Shown here piece after piece: positions 27,367 through 34,473 of a stretch of 64,000 nt of DNA; position 1 is the stretch's first letter, and each line of letters begins with the position of its first letter. Under the pieces are notes generated by a model. The model did no database searches. It saw nothing but the letters and a program-made list of their open reading frames with translations, and was not told the origin of the DNA. This DNA comes from Microbacterium sp. Leaf320 (lineage in GTDB: Bacteria; Actinomycetota; Actinomycetes; Actinomycetales; Microbacteriaceae). The translations under genes and the position numbers were made by a program. The stretch is taken from contig NZ_LMOD01000002.1 in the NCBI RefSeq assembly GCF_001423485.1, forward strand, positions 26,539 to 90,538, in the 5' to 3' direction.

Positions 27367-28181
27367 GCGCGCAGACGTTCGACCCGTATGCCGCGGTCAC
27401 CGCGTCCTCTCCCCGCCAGTTCCTCTACGCCCTGAATCCGCTGGCCAAAGTCGCCGGCGTCGCGCCGGCCATGCTGGTGCTCATCTTCGTGAGAGACCTC
27501 GCCACCCCGGCCGCCTTCCTGGTGCTGTCGCTCGCTCTGATCATCGTGGGGGCGCGGCTCACGGTGCGCACCGCAGCGCTGCTGTTCGTCGCACTGCCCG
27601 TGGGCATGCTCGCGATCGGTCTCGGTTTCTCGCTGTGGGTCGACGCGGGCATCGTCGGCGACACCCCGCCGGCCCTGCAGATCGGCGACTGGACGCTGTA
27701 CCAGGGGGCGCTCGCGATCGGCTTCGCCACAGCCCTCCGCCTCGGCGCGATCATCTCCCTGGCGCTGATCGGCGGCCTCACCACCACCGGACCCGACCTC
27801 GTGCGCGCGAGCGTGCAGCAGCTGCGGGTACCCTATCGGATCGGATACACGGCGCTCGCCGCCTTCCGGTTCGTGCCACGGTTCGGGCATGAGCTGTCCG
27901 TGATCCGAGCAGCGCACCGTGTACGCGGTCATCATGGCGGCAGCGGACCGTTCGCGAGGATCGCCCGAGGATGGGGCTACATCGTGCCGCTGCTCGCTGG
28001 AGCCATCCGCCACGCCGAGCGCGTCGCTCTCGCGATGGACTCCCGCGCCTTCGGCGCCCACACCACGCGCACCGAACGCCACCTCGTGCCGTTCCGCACG
28101 CGCGACACCGTCTTCGTCGCCGCCTCGATCGCCGCATCCACCGCGATCTTCGTGTTGTTCTTCCCCTGGCAGCTGCCCTGA
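27363..28181 (+). CDS. ECF transporter transmembrane (T) component
   Basis: A 272-residue EcfT-type protein. Hydrophobic helices are followed by a long cytosolic coupling region containing the two Ala-Arg-Gly type motifs that dock onto the ATPases (AHRVRG and SRAFGA). RIGYTALAAFRFVPRF is a typical family segment. The ATG overlaps the ATPase stop codon (ATGA), so stoichiometric synthesis is likely. It scaffolds the S components and the fused ATPase in the membrane. Confidence 0.88.
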   Translation: MSAQTFDPYAAVTASSPRQFLYALNPLAKVAGVAPAMLVLIFVRDLATPAAFLVLSLALIIVGARLTVRTAALLFVALPVGMLAIGLGFSLWVDAGIVGDTPPALQIGDWTLYQGALAIGFATALRLGAIISLALIGGLTTTGPDLVRASVQQLRVPYRIGYTALAAFRFVPRFGHELSVIRAAHRVRGHHGGSGPFARIARGWGYIVPLLAGAIRHAERVALAMDSRAFGAHTTRTERHLVPFRTRDTVFVAASIAASTAIFVLFFPWQLP

Positions 28182-28192
28182 AAGGCGCCCGC

Positions 28193-29068
28193 ATGGCATT
28201 CAGCAAACTGGTCAAGCCCGAGTCGGCCGAGCTCATCCACCTCAGCGTCGTGCGCACCGAACGGCTCGCCCCGCACTGGATCAGGGTCACGCTCGGCGGA
28301 GGCGAGATCGAGAGGTTCCGACCCATGGGCTTCGATCAGTGGTTCCGGCTGTTCCTGCCGATCGGCGGAGACGCCGGCCTCGACCGGGTGCCCGCGAAGG
28401 CGAACAAGATGTTCGGCTACCTGAAGTTCCTGCGCATCCCCGACGGCGAGCGTCCGGTGATGCGCAATTACAGCGTGCGGGCGTATCGCGCGGCGACCGC
28501 GGAGGCCGGCGCCGAGATCGACGTCGACTTCGTACTGCACGGATCCGCCGCCGACGGCACGGCCGGCCCGGCATCGCGGTGGGCCGAGACGTGCGAACCC
28601 GGCGAGCACGTGCTGATCATCGACGAGGGACTCACGTTCAATCCACAGCGCGGCACCGAGCGGGTCGTTCTCGTGGGCGACGAGACGGCGCTGCCGGCGA
28701 TCGCCTCGATCTGCGCCTCGCTCCCTGCGGACTCGACCGGCACGGCGCTGATCGAGGTGCCCACTCGGGAGGATGCACTGGAGTTCCCGCACCCAGCCGG
28801 GATCGACGTCGTCTGGCTCGTGCGTCCGCATGAGTTCGCCCCCGGCACGTTCGCCCTCGCCCGACTCGGCGAGCTGTCGCTGCCCGATGCGCCGTTCCAT
28901 GCCTATGCCGCGGGCGAGCAGTCGCTCGCCTCGGGCGCCCGCAAACACCTCGTCGGCGAGCGCGGTGTCGACAAGAACGCCGTCAGCTTCTGCGGCTACT
29001 GGAAGATCGGCGCATCCTCCCCCGCCTCGAAGACCGCCCGCGACGCCGCTGCCGAGCCCCTCGCATGA
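28193..29068 (+). CDS. Siderophore-interacting protein (ferric-chelate reductase type)
   Basis: A 291-residue flavoprotein of the ViuB/SIP family. The FAD-binding barrel contains RVTLGGGEIERF and the RxYSVR motif (MRNYSVRAYR). The NAD(P)H region has VVLVGDETALPAIASI. A conserved C-terminal GVDKNAVSFCGYWKIG segment follows. These enzymes reduce ferric siderophores in the cytosol to release iron. AAAGG lies eight bases upstream of the ATG. Being sandwiched between ECF genes, it argues strongly that the transported substrate carries iron. Confidence 0.88.
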   Translation: MAFSKLVKPESAELIHLSVVRTERLAPHWIRVTLGGGEIERFRPMGFDQWFRLFLPIGGDAGLDRVPAKANKMFGYLKFLRIPDGERPVMRNYSVRAYRAATAEAGAEIDVDFVLHGSAADGTAGPASRWAETCEPGEHVLIIDEGLTFNPQRGTERVVLVGDETALPAIASICASLPADSTGTALIEVPTREDALEFPHPAGIDVVWLVRPHEFAPGTFALARLGELSLPDAPFHAYAAGEQSLASGARKHLVGERGVDKNAVSFCGYWKIGASSPASKTARDAAAEPLA

Positions 29069-29826
29069 GCGGGGCGGATGACGCGCGCCCGAACCCCTAC
29101 GCGGGGTCGCCGGCCAGTGCGGGGTCAGAAACACACCCGGCGCCCGGTGCGGGGTCGCCCGCCGGCGCGGGGTCAGAAACACACCCGACACCCGATGCGG
29201 AGTCGCCCGCCGGCGCGGGGTCAGAAACGCACCCCGAATCTCCCTCCGCGATGCAGAATCGACCCCGCAGCGGCGGCGGTCGCTCGCGCTTCCGATTCCC
29301 GACCGCGATCCTGCTGACGTGCGCCGCGCTCGGCGTCGCCGGCGGCATCCTGCTGGCACCCGCCAACTGGATCTCGACGCTCCTGTTCCTCGGCCTCCCG
29401 TTCGTCAGCGTGGGCTTGGCCGGGCTCTGGCTGCTGCCATCGGTGATCGCCCTGCGCCTGTTGCAGCGCCCGCTGGTCGGGCTGCTGGTGGGGCTCCTCG
29501 CCGGCCTCGTGATCGTCCCGTTCTCGGGATACGGCTTCAGCAGCGTGGCCACGAACGTCTGGTGGGCGGCATTCACCGAGCTCCCTTTCCTGTTCGTGCT
29601 CTGGCGGTACTGGGGAACCTGGCTGCACTACCTCGGCGCGGCGATCGTCGGCATCGTCTATCCGATCCTCGCGTGGACGTCTTTCAACCTCGGTACCTTC
29701 GACCTGGGCCTGCAGATCACGTTCTTCGCGATCACGCTCGCGAGCTGCCTCGGCGGCACCGCCCTCGGCATCCTGATCGCCGACCGGCTGCGCCGCGCGG
29801 GTGTCGGCGCCCGTCTGCCCCGCTGA
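29065..29826 (+). CDS. ECF transporter S component, YkoE-like, copy 2, with repetitive N-terminal extension
   Basis: A 253-residue protein. The last ~185 residues form a YkoE-like membrane domain paralogous to the S gene at 24956 (LRLLQRPLVGLL, ELPFLFVLWRYWGTW, DRLRRAGVGARL). The first ~65 residues are a disordered extension with three 16-residue repeats containing AGSETHP. The ATG overlaps the SIP stop codon as ATGA. An internal ATG at 29251-29253 would give a protein without the repeats, but coupling favours the upstream start. It could provide a second substrate specificity for the same ECF module. Confidence 0.72.
   Translation: MSGADDARPNPYAGSPASAGSETHPAPGAGSPAGAGSETHPTPDAESPAGAGSETHPESPSAMQNRPRSGGGRSRFRFPTAILLTCAALGVAGGILLAPANWISTLLFLGLPFVSVGLAGLWLLPSVIALRLLQRPLVGLLVGLLAGLVIVPFSGYGFSSVATNVWWAAFTELPFLFVLWRYWGTWLHYLGAAIVGIVYPILAWTSFNLGTFDLGLQITFFAITLASCLGGTALGILIADRLRRAGVGARLPR
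29104..29247. repeat. Three 48-bp in-frame tandem repeats
   Basis: Three units encode GSPASAGSETHPAPGA-like 16-mers at the N terminus of the second S component. The core GGGGTCAGAAACACACCC is nearly identical between units. Confidence 0.8.
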
Positions 29827-29915
29827 CCCGGCGATCGGCCGGCCTTCCCCGCAGCTGCGCGACCGCCCGCCTGCCCGGGCTTCTGTTCCTCAGTTCGGCC
29901 CCGTGACTATCGACG

Positions 29916-29947
29916 AAGGGCCCAGGATGACGGCATCCTGGGCCCTT
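29916..29947. terminator. Bidirectional terminator between convergent ECF and acyl-CoA dehydrogenase genes
   Basis: A perfect 14-bp stem AAGGGCCCAGGATG / CATCCTGGGCCCTT with loop ACGG, between stops at 29826 and 29962. Confidence 0.88.
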
Positions 29948-29961
29948 CTGCAGACGATGCG

Positions 29962-31125
29962 TCAGCGCTTGCCGACGATCTGACGACCGACGAGGTCGCG
30001 CATGATCTCGTTCGTGCCGCCGTAGATGCGGTGCACCCGGGCATCGGTGAAGGCGCGGGCGATCGGGTACTCCATGATGTAGCCGTAGCCGCCGTGAAGC
30101 TGCACACCCGTGTCGAGCACCTCCCACTCGCGCTCGGTAGCCCAGAACTTGACCTTCGCGGCATCCTCGGCGGTGAGCGTGCTGTTCTTGTAGGCGAGCA
30201 GCGCGCGGTCGATGTACGCCCACATCGCGTCGGTGGTCGCGGCCATGTCGGCGAGCCGGAAGCGGGTGTTCTGGAAGTCGGCGATGCGCTCGCCGAACGC
30301 CTCGCGGTCCTTCGTGTAGGCGACGGTCCAGTCGAGGGCGGCCTGCGCGGCCGCGGCCGCGGCGACCCCGATCGAGAGGCGCTCGAGAGGCAGGTTGAGC
30401 ATCAGCTGGATGAATCCCTGACCCTCCTTGCCGCTGATGAGGTTCTCGTCGGGGATGAACACGTCGGTGAAGCTGAGCTCGGCCGTGTCCCAGCCGTGGA
30501 AGCCCATCTTGCTGAGCTTCTTGCCCTGATCGAAGCCCTCCATGCCCTTCTCGACGAGCAGCAGGCTGAACGCGTCGGGACGGTTGCCCTCGCCGGTCTT
30601 GACGAAGGTCACCACGACGTCGGCGGTCGTACCGGAGGAGATGAACGTCTTGGCTCCGTTGAGGATGTAGCCGCCGTCGACCTTCTTGGCGTTGGTCTTG
30701 ATGCCGCGGAGGTCCGAGCCCGCACCCGGGTCGGTCATCGCGAGAGCGCCGAGCACTTCACCCGTGGCCATGCGGGGCAGCCACTTCTCCTTCTGCTCCT
30801 GCGTGCCCATGTGCACGAGGTAGGGCACGGCCAGGTCGTCCTGGATGCCGAAGGCGCCCGCCAGCGAACCCGCGCCCGAGGCGATGACCTCCTCCATCAC
30901 GATCGTGCGGAAGCGGTAGTCCTGCAGCATGCCGGCACCGCCGAACTCCTCGGGGACGGACAGACCGATCAGGCCCGCTTCGCCGGCTGCCAGCATGGTC
31001 GCCCGGTCGATCTCACCCGCGGCGTCCCACCCCTCGATCGCCTCATTGGTCACGTGGCGCTTGACGAAGTCCTTGACGAGGTCGCGGAATGCCTCGTGAT
31101 CCTCTTCGTAGATGTCGCGTTCCAT
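29962..31125 (-). CDS. Acyl-CoA dehydrogenase
   Basis: A 387-residue enzyme of standard acyl-CoA dehydrogenase length. The flavin/substrate loop is GALAMTDPGAGSDLRGIKT and the C-terminal signature is QLHGGYGYIMEYPIARAFTDAR followed by IYGGTNEIM. The position that holds the catalytic Glu in medium-chain enzymes is Gly here (YGGT). The Glu in NLPLERLS matches the base used by long-chain/isovaleryl-type enzymes, suggesting a long or branched substrate. CAGGAGGA precedes the ATG at 31123-31125. No partner flavoprotein genes are nearby. Confidence 0.9.
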   Translation of the reverse strand: MERDIYEEDHEAFRDLVKDFVKRHVTNEAIEGWDAAGEIDRATMLAAGEAGLIGLSVPEEFGGAGMLQDYRFRTIVMEEVIASGAGSLAGAFGIQDDLAVPYLVHMGTQEQKEKWLPRMATGEVLGALAMTDPGAGSDLRGIKTNAKKVDGGYILNGAKTFISSGTTADVVVTFVKTGEGNRPDAFSLLLVEKGMEGFDQGKKLSKMGFHGWDTAELSFTDVFIPDENLISGKEGQGFIQLMLNLPLERLSIGVAAAAAAQAALDWTVAYTKDREAFGERIADFQNTRFRLADMAATTDAMWAYIDRALLAYKNSTLTAEDAAKVKFWATEREWEVLDTGVQLHGGYGYIMEYPIARAFTDARVHRIYGGTNEIMRDLVGRQIVGKR

Positions 31126-31289
31126 TGCGTCCTCCTGAACGTTCGTGCGTCATTGCTCCGGCGATTCTATGCCGGTTCACCGACACCGGGACAGCCCGTT
31201 GTGAGAATGCATCCCACAATCAGTGGGACTGGGTACCGCGATTGTCGGATGCCGCAATGCGACCGTCCAGACGACGTTCGGCCCTGCGT

Positions 31290-32225
31290 TCAGTGCGTGT
31301 AGTCGGGTGCTGCGGGGAGCCCGAAGAACTCCTCGAGCGTGTGATATCCACCGTGGTGGTACGCGGCTGCGAGGTCTCGCCCGAGGTACCGGAGGTGCCA
31401 GGGCTCGGGTTTGTATCCGGTGATGCCGGAGCCGACCTGCTCGTAGCGGACGATGAATCCGTACTCCCAGGCGTTCGCCGCGATCCACTCCCCCTGCGCC
31501 GTGGAGCCGAACGCCTCGATCGCCCCGCACCGGGCATCGCAGGCGACGAGATCGATGGCGAGCCCGGTCTGATGCTCGCTGTGCCCGGCCCGCGCCGACG
31601 ACGCATCCGCACCGGCCTGCCCGCTGTTGCGCACGTGCGAGGCATGGGTCGCCACCTGGAGATCGTACGAGCGGTAGCCGTTGTTCGCCCCGATGCGCCC
31701 CGCACCCTCGGCTGCCGCGGCAGCGGCCATCTCACCCACCGCCGAGGCGACATCGGCGCGCGCCTGACCGGACGCGGTCGTCATCTGCAGCGGGATGTCC
31801 GCGAGCGACTGCGGGGCGAAGGCGACGGGTGCGAGCGGACGCGCCTTGTTCACGACCACCCAGACATGGGCGGGGTCGTCGAGCGCCACGCACGGCGCAT
31901 TGCCGGCGATGACGGCTGCGCGGAAGCTCTCCGCACCGCCGAAGCCGGCGATGATCGCCGCATCATCGGCCACCGCGATCGCCTCCAGCACGCTCGGTTC
32001 CGAGCACGGGTCGGCCGCCGTGGTCGCGCCGACCTCGACCGAGGGAACCTCCTGAACGACGAGCGGTTGCGGCATCGCCGCCTCCTCCGCCGCCGAGTTC
32101 GCGATGGGCGCGCCGGCGATCGACAGCAGGATGCCGACGGCGGTCACCGCAAGACCGATGGGCAGCGCGGGTCCGCGAATCGGGGAACGCGGCGCCGCAT
32201 GCTGAGGCTGCGGCGCGAAGTACAT
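31290..32225 (-). CDS. M15B D,D-carboxypeptidase (VanY/DacB-like)
   Basis: A 311-residue exported or membrane-tethered peptidase. One membrane segment lies at ~22-42. The C-terminal M15B zinc peptidase domain has RSYDLQ, SEHQTGLAIDL (SxHxxGxAxD zinc motif) and PEPWHLRYLG (third zinc ligand). The family trims the terminal D-Ala from peptidoglycan stem peptides. Two cysteines in VACDARCG may form a disulfide. No other cell-wall gene is adjacent. GACAAT sits six bases before the ATG, so a leaderless start is possible. Confidence 0.85.
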   Translation of the reverse strand: MYFAPQPQHAAPRSPIRGPALPIGLAVTAVGILLSIAGAPIANSAAEEAAMPQPLVVQEVPSVEVGATTAADPCSEPSVLEAIAVADDAAIIAGFGGAESFRAAVIAGNAPCVALDDPAHVWVVVNKARPLAPVAFAPQSLADIPLQMTTASGQARADVASAVGEMAAAAAAEGAGRIGANNGYRSYDLQVATHASHVRNSGQAGADASSARAGHSEHQTGLAIDLVACDARCGAIEAFGSTAQGEWIAANAWEYGFIVRYEQVGSGITGYKPEPWHLRYLGRDLAAAYHHGGYHTLEEFFGLPAAPDYTH

Positions 32226-32283
32226 GCTCCCATTGTCCCTTAAGTCCGATAGAACATATATCCCAGCCGGGTTGACGCCACTG

Positions 32284-32299
32284 TCGTTTCTATGTTCGA
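32284..32299. promoter_or_regulatory. Degenerate LexA-box-like palindrome
   Basis: TCGTTTCTATGTTCGA matches the actinobacterial SOS box TCGAAC-N4-GTTCGA at 9 of 12 positions, nine bases before the chosen start of the radical SAM gene. The right half is perfect, the left half poor. Confidence 0.3.
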
Positions 32300-32308
32300 A
32301 TGTCTGTC

Positions 32309-33370
32309 ATGCGGTGGCAGGGACAGAAGCTCGGTGACGTCGATGCCGCAGCGCTGCCCGGACTCGAGAACCGCTCGAACGTCCTCCGCACGGTGACGAC
32401 GCCCGATTTCGCGGGCATGACCTTCCACGAGGTGCTGTCGAAGTCCGCACTCAACCACGTTCCGGGCGCTTCGCGCATGCCTTTCGCGTGGACCATCAAT
32501 CCCTACCGCGGATGCAGTCATGCATGTGTATATTGCTTCGCTCGCGGAACGCACGAGTATCTCGACCTCGACGGCGGATCGGACTTCGACTCGCAGATCG
32601 TCGTGAAGGTCAACGTCGTCGACGTGCTGCAGAGAGAGCTGCGCAAGGGCAGTTGGGAGCACGAGACCGTCGCGCTCGGGACGAACACGGATCCGTATCA
32701 GCGCGCCGAGGGGCGCTACACGCTGATGCCGGGGATCATCGACGCCCTCGCCGCCTCGGGCACGCCGATGTCGATCCTCACGAAGGGCACGCTGATCAGG
32801 CGCGACATCCCCCTGCTGGTGAAGGCCGCGCAGCGGGTGCCCGTCGACATACAGATGTCGATCGCGATGTACGACGACGAGCTGCAGAAGGCGATCGAAC
32901 CCGGCACCCCGACGACACAGGCGCGGCTCGACACCGTGCGAGCGCTGCGGGATGCGGGCTTCCGGGTCACCGTCTTCCTGATGCCGATCATGCCGCACAT
33001 GACCGACTCGGTCGAGGCGATCGACGCCGCTCTGCGCCGCATCAAAGAGGCCGGAGCGAGTCGCGTGATCTACGGCGCGCTGCACCTCCGCGCCGGCGTG
33101 AAGCCCTGGTTCATGCAGTGGCTCGGCGAGTTCCGACCCGATCTCGTCTCGTCGTATCGAGGGCTCTATCCCGGTGTCTCGGCCGAGGCGCCGAAGGGAT
33201 ATCGGCAGTGGCTCGCGAAACGGGCCCGGCCTCTGATCCGGATGCACGGGCTCGACGGGCAGCACGAAGACGACTACCCGGTGCGGGGCATCCGGGCTTC
33301 CGCCCCGCACGGACGCCCGGCGCCCGCGTTCGCTCCTGCGCCCTCCCCGGCGCAGCCGATGCTGTTCTGA
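32309..33370 (+). CDS. Rv2578c-family radical SAM protein
   Basis: A 353-residue radical SAM enzyme. The iron-sulfur motif is CSHACVYC (CxxxCxxC) followed by FAR, and the middle carries TDPYQRAEGRYTLMPGI and SILTKG as in SplB/Rv2578c relatives. The mycobacterial homologue is a known LexA-regulated gene, implying a DNA-damage role. The C terminus ends in QPMLF, resembling a sliding-clamp-binding pentapeptide. MRWQG at ATG 32309 is chosen as start because family members begin this way; an ATG nine bases upstream (32300) is possible. It is divergent from the carboxypeptidase. Confidence 0.88.
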   Translation: MRWQGQKLGDVDAAALPGLENRSNVLRTVTTPDFAGMTFHEVLSKSALNHVPGASRMPFAWTINPYRGCSHACVYCFARGTHEYLDLDGGSDFDSQIVVKVNVVDVLQRELRKGSWEHETVALGTNTDPYQRAEGRYTLMPGIIDALAASGTPMSILTKGTLIRRDIPLLVKAAQRVPVDIQMSIAMYDDELQKAIEPGTPTTQARLDTVRALRDAGFRVTVFLMPIMPHMTDSVEAIDAALRRIKEAGASRVIYGALHLRAGVKPWFMQWLGEFRPDLVSSYRGLYPGVSAEAPKGYRQWLAKRARPLIRMHGLDGQHEDDYPVRGIRASAPHGRPAPAFAPAPSPAQPMLF

Positions 33371-33455
33371 CCGCCGATCGGCGCGTTCGGCGAGGCGCCG
33401 AGTGCGAGCCGGCGAGGTTCGTACGGTGCCTCCGGGGCGCGTAGGCTCGGACGTT

Positions 33456-33995
33456 ATGGCTATCGGCTCCACAATGCACACGTTCGAGGTCCAGTTGGCC
33501 GACATGGATCGTGGTGTGTACGACGACTTCTCACTGCGCGTGGCACGGCATCCGTCCGAGACCGATGCGTACATGCTCACCCGCGTGCTCGCCTACGGGC
33601 TCGAGTTCACCGAGGGCATCACGTTCGGCGGTGGCATCTCGCAGACCGACGAACCGGCGGTTCTGGTGCGCGACCTCACCGGACAGACCACCGCGTGGAT
33701 CGAGATCGGAGCCCCCGATGCCGAGCGGCTGCACTATGGCAGCCGCCTCGCCGAGCGCACCGTCGTCTACACGCACCGCGACCCGGTGAAGGTCATGGCC
33801 CCGTGGGCCGACAAGCGCATCCACCGCTCCGAGGACATCCGCGTCTACAGCTTCGACCCCGGCTTCATCGACTCGGCTGCACCGCTCATCGAGCGCCGCA
33901 ACACCATGACCCTCACCGTCACCGAGCAGGTGCTCTACCTCGACCTCAACGGCACGACCCTGACCACGGCGATCCACGAGCACGAACTCGGCTGA
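33456..33995 (+). CDS. YaeQ family protein
   Basis: A 179-residue protein with typical YaeQ features: FEVQLADMDRGVYDDFSLRVARHPSET near the N terminus, EGITFGGGISQTDEPAV, and a repeated WIEIG/ERTVVYTH region. The family has a PD-(D/E)XK nuclease-like fold. Its biological role is unclear; E. coli YaeQ was once linked to RfaH suppression. The ATG at 33456 has no ribosome site; TAGGCT lies eight bases upstream, suggesting a leaderless transcript. Confidence 0.88.
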   Translation: MAIGSTMHTFEVQLADMDRGVYDDFSLRVARHPSETDAYMLTRVLAYGLEFTEGITFGGGISQTDEPAVLVRDLTGQTTAWIEIGAPDAERLHYGSRLAERTVVYTHRDPVKVMAPWADKRIHRSEDIRVYSFDPGFIDSAAPLIERRNTMTLTVTEQVLYLDLNGTTLTTAIHEHELG

Positions 33996-34200
33996 GTCGA
34001 GCCGCAGCCTGCGGCATCCGTAGCCGCGCAGCATCTGCCTCCTGCCGTCGCCTCTTCCCCGGTCCGCGCGCCTCTCCCCAGGGAGGAGAACTGCGCCTCG
34101 GGAGGAGATTCCGCGCCGAATCCTCCGCCTGAGGAGCAGATCTCCTCCCGAGGAGGTGTCGCACTCCGCGCGCTCCGACGCAGGGCTCCGAGATAGGTCG

Positions 34201-34316
34201 CATGCTCTGCAAGAGACCGCATACTCCGAAGGAGATCTCACGCTCTGCAGGAGATCTCACGCTCTGCAGGAGATCTCACGCTCTGCAGGAGATCTCACGC
34301 TCCGAAGGAGCGATCT
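34201..34316. repeat. 19-bp tandem repeat array
   Basis: Six 19-bp units (starts 34201, 34220, 34239, 34258, 34277, 34296). The central three are identical: CACGCTCTGCAGGAGATCT. Each combines the palindromes CTGCAG and AGATCT. The preceding 34070-34160 is rich in CTCCTC/GAGGAG inverted motifs. The 478-bp gap 33996-34473 otherwise contains only a terminator; an open frame across the repeats is not a credible gene. Confidence 0.8.
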
Positions 34317-34422
34317 CGCGCATCCGTCCTGCGAAGCGTGAGTTCTCCTTCGCACCGACCCTCCGATAAGAGCCAGCCCACGCCACGCCGAGCCAGCCCA
34401 CGCCGCGCCACGCGACGTACGA

Positions 34423-34462
34423 CGAAGGCCCCGCCCGCGCAGATGCGGGGACGGGGCCTTCG
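34423..34462 (-). terminator. Terminator of the RNA helicase gene
   Basis: CGAAGGCCCCG (34423-34433) pairs with CGGGGCCTTCG (34452-34462), with an inner CCCGC/GCGGG stem, 11 bases past the helicase stop codon. Confidence 0.85.
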
Positions 34463-34473
34463 AGCGTGACGGG

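Noticed and set aside
34201-34316. Possible CRISPR array
   Set aside because: The 19-bp units are directly adjacent with no spacers, and no cas genes are present in the window.
34156-34341. 61-codon open frame across the 19-bp repeat array
   Set aside because: The frame is open only because of the repeat unit; there is no start signal or conserved protein feature.
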